Assembly: GCA_963082875.1 (NCBI GenBank)
Contig: OY720102.1
Coordinates: forward strand, 14,420,990 to 14,484,989
From: Corella eumyota
Lineage: Eukaryota; Chordata; Ascidiacea; Phlebobranchia; Corellidae
DNA length: 64,000 nucleotides
Direction: 5' to 3'
Within the stretch, counting starts at the first letter, position 1. Every line of letters starts with the position of its first letter. The notes beneath the pieces were generated by a model. It saw nothing but the letters and a program-made list of their open reading frames with translations. It ran no database searches and was not told the origin of the DNA. The position numbers were made by a program, and so were the translations under genes. This document shows, one piece after another, positions 35,795 through 49,018 of the stretch.

Positions 35795-37000
35795 TTGCAT
35801 GATTCCCACTGCTGGCATGTTATAGCTTCTTTAAGTAGGATCTGAGGTCCTTGGTTTGATTCCCACTGTTGGCATGTTTGTAGGATCTTTAAGTAAGAAC
35901 CTGAGGTCCTTAGTTTAATTTCCACTGATGGCATGTTGTAGCATCTTTAAGAAAGAACCTGAGGTCCTTAGTTGAAATCCCACTGATGGCATGTTGTAGG
36001 ATCTTCAAGTAAGAACCTGAGGTTCTTTGTTTGATTCCCACTGATGCCATGTTTGTAGGATCTTTAAGTAAGAATCTGAGGTTCTTTGTTTGATTTCCAC
36101 TGATGGCATGTTGTAGTATCTTTAAGAAAGAACCTGAGGTCCTTAGTTTAATTCCCACTGATGGCATGTTGTAGGATCTTTAAGTAAGAACCTGAGGTCC
36201 TTGGTTTGATTCCCACTGATGCCATGTTTGTAGGAGTTTCAAGTAAGAACCTAAGGTCCTTGGTTTGATTCCCACTGATGCCATGTTTGTAGGATCTTTA
36301 AGTAAGAACCTGAGGTCCTTGGTTTGATTCTCACTGATGGCATGTTGTAGGATCTTTAAGTAAGAACCTGAGGTCCTTAGTTTGATTTCCACTGCTGGCA
36401 TGTTGTAGCATTTTTAAGTAAGAACCTAAGGTTTTTTGGTTGATTCCCAATGATGCCATGTTTGTAGGATCTTCAAGTAAGAACCTAAGGCCCTTGGTTT
36501 GATTCCCACTGATGCCATGTTTGTAAGATCTTTAAGTAAGAACCTGAGGTCCTTGGTTTGATTTTCACTGATGGCATGTTGTAGTATCTTTAAGTAAAAA
36601 CCTGAGGTCCTTAGTTTAATTCCCACTGATGGCATGTTGTAGGATCTTTAAGTAGAACCTGAGGTCCTTAGTTTCAACCCCACTGATAGCATGTTGTAGT
36701 ATCTTTAAGTAAGAACCTGAGGTCCTTAATTTGATTTCCACTGCTGGCATGTTGTAGCATCTTTAAGTAGAACCTGAGGTCCTTAGTTTGATTCTCACTG
36801 ATGGCATGTTGTAGGATCTTTAAGTAAGAACCTGAGGTCCTTAGTTTAATTCCCACTGATGGCATGTTGTAGTATCTTTAAGTAAGAACCTGAGGTCCTT
36901 AGTTTGATTCCCACTGATGGCATGTAATAGTATCCTAAGGTAAAAACGTGAGGTCCTTAGTTTGATTCCCACTGATAGCATGTTGTAGCATCTTTATTAT
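35795..37000 (+). repeat. 58-bp SINE-derived minisatellite, about 20 units
   Basis: Units read CCTGAGGTCCTTGGTTTGAT then TCCCACTGATGGCATGTTGT and AGGATCTTTAAGTAAGAA. Several units have GATGCCATGTTTGTAGG variants found only here. It is followed by a flank (TATTATTAGCCTTATAGTG) that recurs after the unit 3 arrays. Confidence 0.93.
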
Positions 37001-37689
37001 TAGCCTTATAGTGTGCATCATTATGAAAAAAGAACTCAGGTTCTGAGTTAACTTTTTAATTACCTTTTACTAAAATCTTGTGCCTTGAAATGCTATTTTA
37101 AGAAAATCTCATGCTCTAAATATGTTAAATATCTTTCCTATATTTAGGTAAAAAGTCGTTTTTTTTATTTTTAAAGAGTATGGGCAGATACTTTTCAAGG
37201 GAAGATTAGGGTAAGGTTTAAAAATTCCGCTTTTCCGCATTTTATAAACCGGACGAACGACGCAAGCTTTTAATTTTCAACATGTCACAATTTTCACCCA
37301 AAACATTTTTTATTTACAAAAATCAAAAAAATTGTCGTTTAAAATAAATTTTTGCTTATGCTAAGCCAACACATATACAAAGCGTAAACTTGGACTTTTA
37401 CAAAGGACCACAAATTGCTTTATTTTAAGCTTAACCTAGGCTCAAGATTTCGATGTTCAACTAACAGTTAGGGAAGTGTAAATGGGAGGCCTCCCAGCGA
37501 CAATGGGAGGCCAACCACTTCTCCGTACCTGGATATTCGTTGGTTTTATAAGCGCGTCTGACTAGCTTGTAGTGCCTTTAGGCCGATGGCTTTGATCGAC
37601 TGTTCGCTTTTTTAAATATCGGATCACCTACGCTATGGCAGGAACTGTTTTCCCCTAAGTTGGCATAGTTTTAAAGCTTTGGTCCGTTT

Positions 37690-38040
37690 AGGTAGTTAGG
37701 TCGCTTGCTGGGTTTTTTGGTAGATGTCTTGCGCTTTAGTCTTATTAGTTAGGTTGCTTGCTAGTTTTTTTGGTAGAAGTCTTGCGCTTCAGTCTTAGTA
37801 GTTAGGTCGCTTGCTAGTTTTTTTGGTAGATGTGTTGCGCTTCAGTCTTAGTAGTTAGGTTGCTTGCGAGATTTTTTGGTAGATGTGTTGCGCTTTATTC
37901 TAAGTAGTTAGGTCACTTGTTAGGATTTTTGGTAGATGTCTTGCACTACAGTCTTAGTAGTTGGTTCGCTTGCTAGGTTTTTAGGTAGATGTCTTGCGTT
38001 TTAGTCTTAGTAGTTAGGTCGCTTGGTAGTTTTTGAGGTG
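37690..38040 (+). repeat. Minisatellite, unit about 53 bp
   Basis: About seven copies of the unit seen at 18380-18830. Confidence 0.85.
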
Positions 38041-38147
38041 AATATCTTGGGCTTGTTTGTTTGTGATAAAAATGGTAAAACATCGTTTTTTGTACAGTTT
38101 CTAATTCATGTTTATTTGGTAAAATGTTTTTAGTTAAATTATGTTAA

Positions 38148-38410
38148 GGCAGCCAGGTTTAGTAGTCAAAACACTTGGCTTTTCTATACGAGGTCCTAGA
38201 CTTAAGTCCCACTGCTCTCATGCAGTAGCGCTCTTAAGTAAGGTGCTATAAACGACATAAACTCTTGCTGGGTCATAACTTATATAGCAGTTTATTTATT
38301 GTGCAAATATAATCAATAATACTCTAACCTGCTAAAGGCAACTTAGGACTGGGTCAAGGTAACAGTTGTTACTCTATATTTAGGTCTTGAAGGCGACTTT
38401 CTTCCAATAA
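38148..38410 (+). repeat. Old SINE copy, diverged
   Basis: Ortholog of 18921-19190. Confidence 0.75.
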
Positions 38411-38791
38411 GTATTTAAAAAGTGGTGACATTTTTCGTACGCCGCATATGATTAACTACTTCAACTTTTTGTTGACATCGCGTTGAGGAAATGTGATTTT
38501 GTAAACAGACCAAAAACAGATGTTTTTAGATTAATTGAGCAAATTATAAAGTAAAAACAAAAAGATGTTAAGATATATTTAAGTTAAAAAAATCAGAAAA
38601 GTTATGGTCTGGCAATATTTGCCAAAATTGTTTGCGTTAGCTGATATATTCTGGATAAAATTTTAAGTTAATTTTAGGCATAAATTAAATCTTTTTTGCC
38701 GAATATGATTTTAATTATTTTATTAATATTTAAACGATTAACAAACAATTTTTTTTGATCAAATTTAAAAATTATATATACTGTAATAATG

Positions 38792-38965
38792 GCAGCATGG
38801 TGTAGTGGTCAGAACACTTGGCTTCACTACATGAGGTCCTGGGTTCGATTCTCATTGCTTCCATGCTGTAGCGCTCTTAAGTAAGGCGCTATAAACCGTA
38901 TGAACTTGAACCAGCACTTAATCAGCAGCTTTTTTTAAGTTGTCAAGTGAACCTTTCTACATCGC
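38792..38965 (+). repeat. SINE, internally deleted
   Basis: Ortholog of 3001-3185. Confidence 0.8.
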
Positions 38966-39414
38966 TAATTAATAAATGTAAAAATATATTTTAACAGAAT
39001 TTAAATTTAGTTTACTTTAACATTAGGAAAACAATTTCAAAATGGTTAAAACATTTAAAGGGGAGCCCATGTATCATTGGTATTGTATAACAATCCTAAT
39101 GTTGTGTTATGGGTTTGGGGAGTTGGGTCATTTTATGATCGGTGTCACCTCAAAGGAAATGGCACAGGCTGTTCATTTTGGAGACATGGCTTGTTTGATC
39201 TTGGACATAAATGTTGAATAACTGTCAAACACAAAATGCAGAGATGTGAAGAATTTAACACAGTGAGTAGTTGTTAATTTTGCATGCTAATATTATTTTA
39301 TTTTCTTAGATCTATATTAAGCAATACTAAAGGTAAACGTTAACAAAAATTTGCAGAATGTGGGATGGAAAGAAAATTTTGTATTTTACTGCGAGATAAA
39401 GTTGATATTTACTT

Positions 39415-39800
39415 AAGCAGTGAGAATCAAACCCAGGATCTTAACTAACGATGCTACAACATGCCAGTAGTAAGAATCAAACCAAGAACTTTAGGTCTTA
39501 CCTAACGATGCTACAATATGTCAGCAGTGAGAATCAAACCCAACATCTCAGGCCTTACTTAAAAATGCTACAACATGCCAGCAGTAGGAATCAAACCCAG
39601 GATCTCAGGTCTGACTTAAGCATGCTACAACATGCCAGCAGTCGGAATCAAACCCAGGATCTCAGGTCTTACTCAAGGATGATACAACATGCCAGCAGTG
39701 GAAATCAAACCCAGGATCTCAGGCCTTACACGAATGCTACAAAATGCCAGCAGTGGGAATTAAATTCAGGACCTTAGGTCTTACTCAAAGATGCTACAAC
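39415..39800 (-). repeat. SINE-derived minisatellite in MFS intron 1
   Basis: Ortholog of 3640-4015, with about six units. Confidence 0.85.
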
Positions 39801-40011
39801 ATGCTAACTAACAAAGTAAATTATTAATATTCTTAATTTTTAGATGGGATTGAATGGAACGATATATTGTGAATGAAATTACTCAGGCCAGGGAATAGAA
39901 TAGCAAGTTCTTGCTGGTCCAATGTTTATTGCCATTTTTACTGTTATGGGAGTTGTAATGGGAATTGTTGGCGATAAATATAACAGGTTGATTACCGACT
40001 AATTATTTTAT

Positions 40012-40228
40012 TTATCCTCAATGTGCGACAGACAACATAACAACCTAAACATAGAGTAACATCATTTACTCTGACCCAGTCTCGAGTTGCCTGTGCCAGT
40101 TTGGGATATTATAGATTATAATTACCCGATAATTAAGCTGCTGATTAAGTATTGGCTCAGCAGAAGTTTATATTGTTTATAGCGCCTTACTCAAGAGCGC
40201 TACAGCATGAGAGCTGTGGGGATATTAT
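40012..40228 (-). repeat. SINE, minus strand, head missing
   Basis: Ortholog of 4235-4431. Confidence 0.75.
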
Positions 40229-40661
40229 TTTTTTAAGAAATTAAAGAGATTATTCCTTGGGTAAAAGAGAGTTAATAGAAAATAGAAAATGTCTTTTTGT
40301 CGATAAAATGGTGGTTTTGGGCATATAGTTTTTGTAAAAATGTCAGTAACTCCATTTTCTATGCAAACCTAAAATCTTTTAAAACTTTTTTTTATTTATT
40401 TTGTTTTTTAATATTTAAATTTTTAATTAACTTTAAAAAAACTCTTTTTATTTTATGGTTTAGAATCCAGATATTATTTGCAAGTGTTTTCTTTTACTCG
40501 GTAATGACTTTTACCACCGGATTTGCCGACACTTATTGGTTGTTAGCTTTGCTGAGAGTTGGCTTTGGGGCAGGGTGAGTTTAAAGTTTGTTTCAGTAAA
40601 AAAATATTTAAAAAAAAAAAAGTTTTTTGTACCAGTTATTATTTTTAACTAAATCTGCAGG

Positions 40662-40745
40662 TGAAGCATGGTGTAGTGGTAAGAGCACTTGGCATCACTA
40701 CATGAGGTTCTGCGTTCAATTCCCACTGCTCTTATGCTAGGATCT
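40662..40745 (+). repeat. SINE head fragment
   Basis: Ortholog of 4862-4950. Confidence 0.7.
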
Positions 40746-41016
40746 TAACAAACATTAATAATATCATATTTTTTTGTTTTGTATGTATATTAAATTCTCT
40801 TAAAAACCTAAAACTTTTTTTCTCAGAGAGTCGGCCTGTACTCCTTTTACCTCAAGTTTGGTGGCCAACATTTTCTCACAGAAAGTTCGAGCTTTTGCGA
40901 TGAGTTTTTTCAACTTTGGAATTTATTTTGGATATGGTTTGGCATTTGCTGTTGGAAATTATGTGACTGACGACAACATTCTTGGAATGGTAAAAATTTT
41001 TTAAATATTTTTGACC

Positions 41017-41105
41017 GACAACATGGTGTAGTAGTCAGAACACTTGCCTTTACTACATGAGGACCTGGGTTCGATTCCCACTACTCTCATAACGTAGTAG
41101 CCTAC
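41017..41105 (+). repeat. SINE head fragment
   Basis: Ortholog of 5218-5305. Confidence 0.7.
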
Positions 41106-41416
41106 CCTTTTTTTGAACGATTTATTTTTAGGTTTTTCTATCAAATCAACCCCCAAAAACACAAAATTGATTTAAATTTTTTATGATTTTATTTTTAACT
41201 AATCTTTTATTAATTTTTTCTTAGAGCTGGCGTTGGTGTTACTTTATAGCTGGAGCTCCAGGCATAATTATGGCGATTATTTTATATTTCTCTGTCAAAG
41301 AACCAGAACGTAAAATTATAGAACAAGCTGAAGAGAATAACAAATATGAGATAGACTTTGGTATTTAATACTTTTGATAAAATGTTTAATAAATGAACCT
41401 GTTTTTCTGTAATTCT

Positions 41417-41688
41417 TTATCCTCGATGTGGGAAGGTCAATCCCACGACCTAAACAAAGAGTTACATTAGTTACCCCGACCCGGTCTCAAATTGACTTTG
41501 GTAGTTTTGGAATATTATTCAATATATTTGTCCGATAATTAATTTGCTGATTAAGTGTTGGCTCAGCAGGTGTTCACACCGTTTATAACACCTTACTTAA
41601 GGGTGCTACAGCATGAGAGCAGTGGGGATTGAACCCACGACCTTATGTGTGGTGTAGCAAGTGTTCTTACCACTACACCATGCTGCCG
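41417..41688 (-). repeat. SINE, minus strand, full length
   Basis: Ortholog of 5608-5852. A short second head remnant (CTTACTACCACAACATCCTG) follows to about 41735. Confidence 0.8.
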
Positions 41689-42060
41689 TTTTCATTATAA
41701 AAATTGTTCTTACTACCACAACATCCTGCCATTTTTAATATAGGAATTATATTTTTTAAGTCGGCCGTAAAATTTCCAATTTTTCTGGAGAAATGTTTAA
41801 AAGTTATTTGGCCTATTTTGCAAACTATATTTTTAACTAAGCTATTTATAAACCTGGTTATAAATTTTATTATTTAGAAAAGCAGTCGGTGTTGAAATCA
41901 ATTTTGACAACTTTCAAATTATTTATCAAATCTCCAACTATCTTATTGTTACTGGTTGGGGCTTCATTCAGAAATTCTGGTGAGTTTTTATATTTATGAA
42001 TAAAATCCTTAGTCGGTGCTTCAACATGCCGCTACTGGGAATCAAACTTTAAACCTCACC

Positions 42061-42230
42061 CTACATACTGTAGTGGTCAGATCACTTGGCTTTACTACAT
42101 GAGGTCTTTGGTTCGATCCCTTCTGCTCTTAAACTGCCACAGGCAACTCGAGACTGGGTTGGGGTAACAAATATTCATCTATGTTCAGGTCATGAAGTTA
42201 ACCTTCCCACATCGAGGATAACAAAATCTA
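42061..42230 (+). repeat. SINE, internally deleted
   Basis: Ortholog of 6179-6470, with the first tail and second body merged. Confidence 0.7.
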
Positions 42231-42521
42231 AATCAAATTTTAATTTTTTCAGCAAGTTTTTGTTGGTCTTACAACAGTCAGTTATATTTTGATCAATATT
42301 ACCCCGGCACAGAGGTGGGGTTGTGGATGAGTTTAACTTCCATCGTTGGTGGAACGATTGGGATAATCACTGGTGGAATTTTGTCCGATTTACTCGCTTC
42401 TAAATACGGTAATCTTTATTTTGATTTTATTATTAAAAAATCGATTTTATTGAATGGACACTTTTCAAAAATAGTTTTCGAAAACGGCATTATCTGAAAA
42501 TTTTGACATAAATTGAAGGTT

Positions 42522-42790
42522 GGCAGCGAGGTGTAGTGGTCAAAACCCTTGTCCTTACTACATAAGTTCTGTTGTTCGATCCCCACTGCTTCCATGCTGT
42601 AGAGCCCTTGAGTAAGGTGCTATAAACGATATTAACTTCTGCTGAGCCAGCACTTAATCAGCAGCTTAATTATTGAGCAATTATAATATCCCAAACTGTC
42701 AACTTGAGACCGGGTCGGGGTAACTGATGTTACTCTATGTTTAGGTTGTGCATTCGACCTTCCCACGTTAAAGATAAATAAGTACAATAA
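42522..42790 (+). repeat. SINE, full length
   Basis: Ortholog of 6761-7030. Confidence 0.8.
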
Positions 42791-43388
42791 AACAGTTTTA
42801 TTTTCAGAGAAGGGATAGGGTTTAAGGGGTTTAATATAAATGTCCCATTATGTGTAAATTGGCAGTGTTATTAATATAACACAAATTTTGTAGATTTGTA
42901 TTTAGAAATATTCCATTTTTTTGGGGGTTTAATTTTAAATCAAATTTTTTTAGGTGTACGAACAAGATTGTGGGTTTTGGTCGTTAGTCAAGCAATAGCC
43001 TGCCCTCTAGCGGCGGGAACTCTTTACTTTTCTCCGCCTTATGCTTTTATTTCGCTCTTTGGAGCTTACTTATTCGGTAATTAGTTTCATATTTTTTTAA
43101 GAGAACAGTTACCCCGACCCAGTTTTGAGATGACTTTATTGTAATCAAATTTTATTTAAAACACAGCGGAAATGTGGTTCGGAGTTTTGTTCACTGTTTT
43201 GGTTAAGTTCTTTCCTGCCCAGTCAAGCGCGACAGCGATCGCTATGTTTATTTTTGTGATCAATAATATCGGAGGGAATGCCCCTCTTATAGTACCACCT
43301 ATGATCAAAGTTTTAGGTTTCAGGGAAGCACTATATATCGTTTACCCAGGATTTTACTTGGCTAGTAAGTTTTTTTTTCTGATAATTG

Positions 43389-43615
43389 TTTATCCTCGAT
43401 GTGGGAAGGTCAACTTTACTACCTAAACATGGAGGTATATTTGTTACCCTGACCCAGTCTCGAGTTGTGGCAGTTTGGGATATTATAGATTATAATTGCC
43501 TGATAATTATGCTACTGATTAAGTGCTGGCTTAGCAGAATTTATATCGTTTATAACGCCTTACTCAATAACGTTACAGCTTGAGAGCAGTGGGAATCAAA
43601 CCCAGGACCCTAAGC
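43389..43615 (-). repeat. SINE, minus strand
   Basis: Ortholog of 7619-7855. Confidence 0.78.
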
Positions 43616-44249
43616 AGCAAAGCCAAGTTTTTTAAATAATATTTTATTGGTTTATATAGTTTGATTTTTATTTTTTTGGTTAGTTTTTACGAAAACTTTT
43701 TTTTTCTAATTTCAGGTTCTTTTTTCTTTTTGTTGACTCAAATTTCTCTTCTGCGTGGTTCACCGCACATGAGCATTGAAGCGAATAATTGTGAAGAAAG
43801 TGAAGCGATAGTTAATAAAACGAAACTTTAAATTAAAAAAAAAGATTTTTTGAATTATGTTAAACATTTATAAATTTTAAAATTTTATCATGACAATATT
43901 TTAATTTTATTAAATATTTATTAGTGAAATTTTTTTTATAATTTTTTGCCAAAATTTTTTTTTGAGTTATTTTAGATCCTAAATTATTTGTTGCCATTCT
44001 TGCTGTTTTTATTTTCTAATTTATATTAACTAAACAGAAATTTAAATAATGTTAATTTTACAGTTTTTATTACTTTTAAGATTTTGTATTCCCTTACTTT
44101 ATAGTTACTCCATATTTTATGAGAAATTATTATTGTTTTGTATTTCTGAAATATATTTTGTTTTTGTTACTTCTTTTAAAATTTTAGAAATCTATAAAAT
44201 TGATATCATCTATTTTTTGAGATTATTTTTCGAAAATGCAATTTATTAA

Positions 44250-44280
44250 AGGTATGTGCCGATCAAAATGGTGATCGTAT
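44250..44280. mobile_element. Left-end relic of the hAT-type MITE
   Basis: TATGTGCCGATCAAAATGGT and a few more bases match the left end of the element at 9256, after which unit 3 jumps to the spacer. It shows the insertion predates separation of units 1 and 3. Confidence 0.7.
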
Positions 44281-44712
44281 ATGTTATTCAGCCATCAATA
44301 GAACTTCCTGTTATTCAGCCATCAATATTTGTCCTAGCTGTATTTACCGAGTTTCATTTATCGATATTATAAATGATTAACCAAGTTCAACAACCTTATA
44401 ACATATTCGCTTACAATTTAAATAAATATTCGGCATCAGGTTTTGCGTCATATTTAGCTGACACCACCATGTTGACAATACTCAGTTTAATGTAAACTAC
44501 CAAGTTGTTTGGTATGGGATATCTAACTGCTTTAAAATGTAATAAAATTAACTTGAAAAATTTCGTTGTTTAAAAGTTGGTTTGGTTTTTAAATTATTTA
44601 CATTTTGTTGCTTTTAATTTTAGTTCGATGTCCTAGCAACAGGACAATTTTTTTTTGGGGGGGGTTTAATTAATTTAAAAAAATAATAATTATTGGTAAT
44701 TATTAAACATTT

Positions 44713-44987
44713 GGCAGCGTGGTGTAGTGGTAAGAACATTTGCTACACCACCAAGAGGTCGTGGGTTCAATCCCCACTGCTCTTATGCTGTAGCGCCCTC
44801 GAGTAAAGTGCTATAAACGGTATAAACTCCTGCTGAGTCAGCACTTAATCAGCAGCATAATTATCGGGAAATTATAATCTCTATATTATCCCAAACTGCT
44901 TAATGCAACTCGAAACTGGGTAACTCTATGTTTAGTTCGCGCAATCGACCTTCCCACATCGAGGATAAAGATATATTCAAAAAAAAC
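44713..44987 (+). repeat. SINE, full length
   Basis: Ortholog of 10926-11199. Confidence 0.82.
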
Positions 44988-45610
44988 TTGTGACTAATTC
45001 TCCTTAATTTAAAGATTGCCTTTTTCTACCTGTTTCAAATCAGCATTTATAAACGAGTGTTCTTTTGCTGGGATCGCATTTTGATTGCTAGGTTAAAGTG
45101 TTTAAGATATATATAGAATAACTTTACGAAAAAATACCAGAATTTATAAACAAAACCTATTTTTAAACAGTGGGGCTCAGGGTCGTACATTTTAATTTTA
45201 TTTTAACGTTAGGTTGTTGTCAGATTATATTTTATTTTTGAAGTGTAGATAACAGAGGTGGCTCATGGGCTATATAACTAGAAAGGAGGAATAATTTTAA
45301 AAAATCGCAGCACCGCGGGATGAATCTGGCGCAAAATTTTGATTAGTTGACTGCAGTTTATATCTTGAATAATGTAGGATCTAATAAACTCCTACTATGA
45401 CTTAAACAATTATTAAACCCCAATAGAGTACGCTGTAAAGATGCGCATCGATAAGAAGGCCACGCTTTATTAAAACAAAAATGCGACAAAAACTATATGA
45501 TACGAAACACAAACTATAAAGTATACGATCAACAAATTAAGTATGGAAGCGAAAGTCTAATTGTATGTTAAACCTTACTTCAGCCTTACTTTTTTATGAG
45601 TTTTTACGAC
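44988..45610. other. Shared spacer, no gene
   Basis: Ortholog of 11200-11820. Confidence 0.45.
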
Positions 45611-45628
45611 CAGCGAACTAACAAAAAA

Positions 45629-45771
45629 GGTAACCAGACACTTCAGCCCCCAGCGAACTAACAAAAAAGGTAACCAGACACTTCAAAAGTTAACCAGACA
45701 CTTCAAAGGTAACCAGACACTTCCGAAGTGTCTTGGCCGAGGTGTCTGGGGGCCGAAGTGTCTGGTATTTC
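45629..45771. mobile_element. Foldback element, collapsed form (143 bp)
   Basis: Same site as 11830 and 29961, but almost all internal sequence is gone and the left tip (GTAACCAGACACTTC) is repeated about four times. The right flank keeps the target duplication GACCAAAAA (45772-45780). Confidence 0.8.
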
Positions 45772-46159
45772 GACCAAAAAGCTATATTGCCAGTTATTTA
45801 AAGCAAAATTAAAATAGGAGAAAGCGCGTACAAACAATAAAGAAGATACAAAACATAATCGATAAACTAAACAACAAATGCTTCATCAATGACGATGGAG
45901 AGTGAAAAATCTCCCGCAGCTGGGGAAATAACATACCGGCCCCAAATGACAAAATTAATTCGAAACTACAACAAACACACAAAGTCTTCAGTCAACATAA
46001 CGATAAAGCTAACGTTACTTCTATAAGGTAGCAAGCCCAGTTCATACAATACAAGGCACACCATATCACAAAAATACATTCAACGAAATTAATAATGTGT
46101 AAAAAAGAAAACTGTGAGGCAGGCGTAAACACAAACAACATAGAAAATACAAATTTATG

Positions 46160-47995
46160 CGACCCCTTCTAGAAGGCAAATTTTGTCTCGGGTTAAGGTA
46201 GCATATGCAGTGCGCACCTGGACACGGCGCACCATCTCGTTCTTGTCTAAACTCTTGATGATCCCTTTCGGTCAGAGTCCTCTCTTCGCGTTCTCATTAA
46301 CGGACCACGTCGCCAATCGTGAAATTCCTTATCGACTGAAGCCACTTTTGTCGCAATTGTAACGAAGACAAATACTCCTTTGTCAATCGCTCCCAAAATT
46401 GATCAGCAAGAAGTAGAACCTCCAAGATCGTCTGTAACTGTCTTCCTTGACAAATGTGTCTGGATGCAGGTCGTTGTCCATTGTTCAGCAACATACTTGG
46501 CGTCAATGCCAATTCATCCTTGCAGTCGTCGCTGAGTGGCACCAGAGGTCTGCTGTTTAAAATTCGTTCCACTTCAGCCATCAATGGGGGACAAGACATG
46601 GATTGTTCCCGAATGCCCATGCCATGATACTTTGTTAAAATGAGCTCGGTTACAACCTGGTTAGATGGAAGAATCATCGGATGTTTGTTGATTAATGGAA
46701 CAGATTATGTAGCCTGCCACCAACGTACATATTGCCTTTGATTAAAACCGGGCATCAGTTCTTTCAGCGATAAAACTAAATACAACCATAATCAATATTA
46801 AGGTTTAAAACATCTGGGTATACTAATGTTCTCTCAATCAACAAGAGTGTTAAGCCAATTATTCCAAGTGTTAATATATTGTTCTGGAACCAGATCGTAA
46901 AAGCATTTCCACGAGGCTGTTAGTAAAGTCCCTGTAATAAAACGTCATTAAAAGAAACAACGCAGTGTTTTGCAGCACAATCAAACACTATAATGAACTT
47001 AGGGCCCGTACAGTGGTGTGGTATATACCACGTTATATCGTTTACACAATTCCTATTAGCCAATACAGTCACATGTCCTTATTTTACATATTCATCGATT
47101 TCTTCCCTATATTGCCTAAAAGTTTTAGGGTTAGCAATAAACTTCTTCTTCAAAGATTGTAGCCTTTGAAGTGTCATTTTTCTATTCTTTCAAAGTTTAA
47201 TATATTTCTTTTTCCAGAGTAATCCAATTTCATAGTGTCAGCCATTTCGCGAAACTGTTTTGTTCATAATTTTCAACGTACTTTTGTCGTTTAATGACAT
47301 TTCGCTCTTTAGCGCACAATCAAGATCGTGAAAATTGCTCGACAAAAACATCTGAAATTTCATTGCATAATGTCGATACTTGTTCAGGCTTATGCATAAA
47401 GTTAACATTAGTTCGTTGGAAGGATTTTCTTGGGTTATGGTCTGAGCCAAACAACGTCCAACCCAACGCCGTATGCGGGCCGAAAGGCTGCCACTTTTTG
47501 CCGTAACGCCATTCAGAAACCCTGAATGCATCGTGAACATTGTTTCCCAGAAGTAGCTCCACTGATTTTCTTTTAAGTTCAGGAAACTTCAGGTCACGCA
47601 GATGCGGATACATGTTTGCCACTTTTTTGGTTGTAATGCTGTCACCTATATTGACAATATGATCAAGTACCAAAAGCTTGTCGACAATAAACGATTCGGT
47701 TTGACCTCCTTTACATACAGTGAGTCAACTCGGCTCCCATGACTAGTTCTTTAATTTGCTATATAAAGTTCGGTGTGTTCTTTTGTCTCCTTCCAATTTC
47801 TTTGCAAGGCTTGCAGTACAAATACTTGTATCTGAACCGTCACCCAGAAAAGCGTTCACAAAATTACTTTGATTGTTGCCCTACACTTTAACTGGCACAA
47901 TCTTGAAACGTTTCACATTTTTAACGCTGTTATGGGAAACCTCGTTGCATGTCACAATAGCTGACTTGCTTTGCGGCTCCGATAGCGAGCTTTAA
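46160..47995 (-). mobile_element. BEL/Pao LTR-retrotransposon fossil, unit 3
   Basis: Collinear with the unit 1 fossil, with the same protease-like and integrase C-terminal-like pieces on the minus strand. Broken in many places, with most of the element missing. It sits in the same position relative to the foldback and the collagen gene, so it was inherited with the duplication. Confidence 0.78.
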
Positions 47996-48140
47996 CGTTA
48001 CTTTAGTAGATTATGACATCACAATTTAACTATAGCGGGCTATGTTGTTACTTTGGTAGATTATGACATCACAATTAAACTATAGCGGGCTTTGTCGTTA
48101 CCTTAGTTGATTATGACATCACAATTAAACTATAGCGTCA
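47988..48140 (+). repeat. 50-bp tandem repeat upstream of the collagen gene (three units)
   Basis: Three units, each with GATTATGACATCACAATT. Ortholog of 31301-31444 with its own base changes. Confidence 0.78.
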
Positions 48141-49018
48141 AATCTTGTTAGACAACAATTCGAATAAGTATTTTAATGCAGCGTTGCTATTATTGTTACG
48201 TCATAGTGTCGTCATATCTTGTTTAAAAAGTTTTTAACTAATTTTAAATTGCAGTCGATTTAAAATTAATCAAGATATAATTTTTGGTGCGTTTTGGTAC
48301 CTGCGTGTTTTGATACAAAAATATCGGAACAGACGGAAAGTTATTTTCAATTATTTGTGATAAATATTAATAACAAAATTATAACCAGCTTGTTAAATGA
48401 GTTTAGAATAAAACAATTGTAACTTGAAACTTGCTGAAATGAGTTTGAAAATATTTATGTTTTTGTGCTTCTGGTTATGCTTAGCTGCATCCAGAAAAAA
48501 CAAAGTTTGTTTTAATGCAAGCCCCGATAGTCCCGCTTTCAGGGAGCTAAGATCAACCCAAGGGAGACCAGGCAAGCTTGGCCCAGCTGGGGAGAAAGGT
48601 GAAAAAGGTTTCAGGGGTGAAATTGGGACAATTGGGGGTCCTGGCGTCAAGGGTGAACAAGGTTTCAGGGGTGAAATTGGCCCCATAGATCCCAAGGGGT
48701 CAGTTGGGGTTACTGGCGAGTGTTTTTGCGATGGGGAGGTCGTGTCGGAGTTAGAAAAAATTCTCCCCCAAATAAAAGGTATTTTGGTTACTTTACATTT
48801 GTTATATAATAGTAATATCATCGGCTTACTGCTAGAACCTTAAAACTAAAATAAAAGCAATTTTAAGACAAATAATTAGCTTTTTGAATCTTGCAAGTAT
48901 ATTTTGTATGGTTTATTAACATTGTTACTTATATAAACAAGTATACTTAATACAGTGGCATTTTTAAAGTGCTAAAACTTATCTGTAAAATTAATTTTAT
49001 CATAGATATTTAGTTATT

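Larger units (their letters stand above)
18105..37385. repeat. Tandem segmental duplication, unit 2
   Basis: Collinear with unit 1 and unit 3. It starts with a block (18105-18920) also found at 37386-38147 but absent before unit 1. The longest unit, owing to a 2-kb foldback insertion, a local duplication near 25.5-27.2 kb and a minisatellite array, despite losing most of the BEL/Pao fossil. Confidence 0.9.
39042..43831 (+). pseudogene. Spinster-like MFS transporter, unit 3 copy, broken
   Basis: Exons correspond to 39042-39262, 39844-39986, 40464-40574, 40827-40989, 41225-41360, 41878-41979, 42253-42408, 42954-43076, 43167-43364 and 43716-43831. Damage is concentrated at the 5' end. Exon 1 has TAA in place of AAA in the Asn-Val-Glu-Lys segment. 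Exon 2 lost ten bases at its start, which shifts the frame, and has two further stop codons relative to unit 1 (TGG to TGA, TAC to TAG). Exons 3-10 are open and keep the Arg that is a stop in unit 1. A transcript from an internal promoter could in principle encode the last ten helices, but nothing shows one. Confidence 0.87.
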
